6,009 nucleotides of DNA from Xanthobacteraceae bacterium (GTDB lineage: Bacteria; Pseudomonadota; Alphaproteobacteria; Rhizobiales; Xanthobacteraceae), in contig JASHQO010000464.1 of the NCBI GenBank assembly GCA_030039105.1, positions 1 through 6,009 on the forward strand, in the 5' to 3' direction. This document shows, piece after piece, positions 5,243 to 6,009 of this stretch (positions are counted from its first letter, which is position 1; the number at the start of each line of letters is the position of its first letter). The notes below the pieces were generated by a model. That model saw nothing but the letters and a program-made list of their open reading frames with translations, ran no database searches and had not been told where the DNA came from. Both the position numbers and the translations under genes were made by a program.

Positions 5243-6009
5243 GCCGCGCCTCCCGCCGGCTCGAGGGCGGCGCGGTCGATGCCGAGCCGATCCATCAGGC
5301 GGGCGACGTAATCGTTGACCTTGGGATCGTGCCGGCGCGCGAACGGATTGTCGCGGTGCGGCATGTCGACCGTGATCTCGTCGATGATGGTGCCCGGGCG
5401 GCGGCTCATGACCAGCACGCGGTCGGACAGCGTCACCGCTTCGGCAAGATCGTGGGTGATCAGCAGCGCGGTCTTGCCGGCCCGCTGCAATGTCCGCGCA
5501 AGATCGCGCTGCAGCACCATGCGGGTCTGCGCGTCCACCGCGGAGAACGGCTCGTCGAGCAGCAGCACGTGCGGCTCGATGGCGAGGGTGCGCGCCAGCG
5601 CCACGCGCTGGCGCATGCCGCCGGATAGCTGGTGCGGATAGTGACTGGAAAAGTCCGCGAGGTTGAAATTCGCCAACAGCGACAGCGCGCGCTTGCTCCG
5701 CTCCGCCGGCGGCACGCCCTGGATTTCGACGCCGAACATCACGTTCTCGGCGACGGTGCGCCACGGCAGCAGCAAATCCTTCTGCAGCATGAAGGCGACG
5801 TGGGCGTTCGGCCCGGCGACGCGCTCGCCGTCGACCAAGGCTTCGCCCTCGCTCGGCGCCGCAAGCCCGGAGCCGATATTGAGCAGCGTGGACTTGCCGC
5901 AGCCGGACGGCCCGATCAGCGACACTACTTCGCCGTCGCGGACCGCGAAGCTCACGCGCTCGACCGCGGTCAGCACGCCGCGGTTGCCGCTTTGCGCAAA
6001 GCGCATCGT
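5239..6009 (-). CDS. ABC transporter ATP-binding protein, nitrate/sulfonate/taurine (NitT/TauT) family, 5' end beyond the window
   Basis: The gene reads leftward from the window edge to a TGA at 5241-5239. All ATPase motifs are intact (numbered from the ATG at 6006): Walker A GPSGCGKST (32-40), Q-loop Q75 in FMLQKDLLLPW, signature LSGGMRQRVA (127-136), Walker B VLLLDEP (147-153), D-loop SAVD (155-158) and switch histidine H185 in ITHDLAEA. The LQKDLLLPWRTVAENV segment is typical of SsuB/TauB-like ATPases. It should power the permease encoded next, with which it overlaps by 4 bases. The ATG at 6006 is probably internal. The residues after it (MRFAQSGNRGVLTAVERVSF) look like the end of the first beta strand, the frame stays open to base 6009, and family members normally have about 5-20 more residues. 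The binding protein gene may lie further right. Family is certain; the substrate is not shown. Confidence 0.92.
   Translation of the reverse strand, partial: TMRFAQSGNRGVLTAVERVSFAVRDGEVVSLIGPSGCGKSTLLNIGSGLAAPSEGEALVDGERVAGPNAHVAFMLQKDLLLPWRTVAENVMFGVEIQGVPPAERSKRALSLLANFNLADFSSHYPHQLSGGMRQRVALARTLAIEPHVLLLDEPFSAVDAQTRMVLQRDLARTLQRAGKTALLITHDLAEAVTLSDRVLVMSRRPGTIIDEITVDMPHRDNPFARRHDPKVNDYVARLMDRLGIDRAALEPAGGAA
5249..5254 (-). promoter_or_regulatory. Ribosome binding site of the ABC permease gene
   Basis: GGGAGG on the minus strand (complement of 5249-5254) lies 6 bases before ATG 5242, inside the last codons of the ATPase gene. This strong site fixes the permease start even though it overlaps the upstream stop codon. 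Confidence 0.75.

Noticed and set aside
4358..5311. 317-codon open frame on the plus strand opposite the ABC permease
   Set aside because: It has the same antisense character: extreme D/H/R content and no domain.
1..6009. CRISPR arrays, tRNA or rRNA genes, insertion sequences
   Set aside because: I saw no regularly spaced repeats, cloverleaf-like sequences, transposase motifs or terminal inverted repeats in the window.

Overview
This 6009-base window is GC-rich. Codons strongly prefer G or C in the third position, and most coding stretches have long open frames on the opposite strand. Gene content and protein style fit an aromatic-degrading alphaproteobacterium of the Bradyrhizobium/Rhodopseudomonas kind. 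This placement is an inference from style, not from a marker gene.

Layout from left to right. (1) Bases 1-1146, minus strand: the N-terminal 382 residues of an FAD-dependent aromatic-acyl-CoA monooxygenase, most like the bifunctional salicylyl-CoA 5-hydroxylase / anthraniloyl-CoA (2-aminobenzoyl-CoA) monooxygenase-reductase family. Its C-terminal part lies beyond base 1. (2) Bases 1147-1367: a 221-bp divergent intergenic region with an unusual AT-rich core, a short palindrome, a direct repeat and promoter-like hexamers. (3) Bases 1368-3038, plus strand: a complete 556-residue thiamine-diphosphate (ThDP) enzyme of the acetolactate synthase / benzoylformate decarboxylase superfamily, substrate unknown. 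(4) Bases 3042-3063: a hairpin between convergent genes that reads as an intrinsic terminator on the minus strand. (5) Bases 3072-4376, minus strand: an MFS transporter of the metabolite:H+ symporter type. (6) Bases 4445-5242, minus strand: an ABC permease of the nitrate/sulfonate/taurine class. (7) Bases 5239 to beyond 6009, minus strand: its ATPase, overlapping the permease by 4 bases.

The likely theme is uptake and breakdown of an aromatic carboxylate. The ABC system (binding protein not in the window) and the symporter would import substrate. The monooxygenase would dearomatise a CoA-activated 2-amino- or 2-hydroxybenzoate. The ThDP enzyme may supply or process a 2-oxo-acid or aldehyde intermediate. 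The individual family calls are well supported by motifs. The joint pathway is an inference from gene neighbourhood, and the ThDP enzyme is the main unknown.
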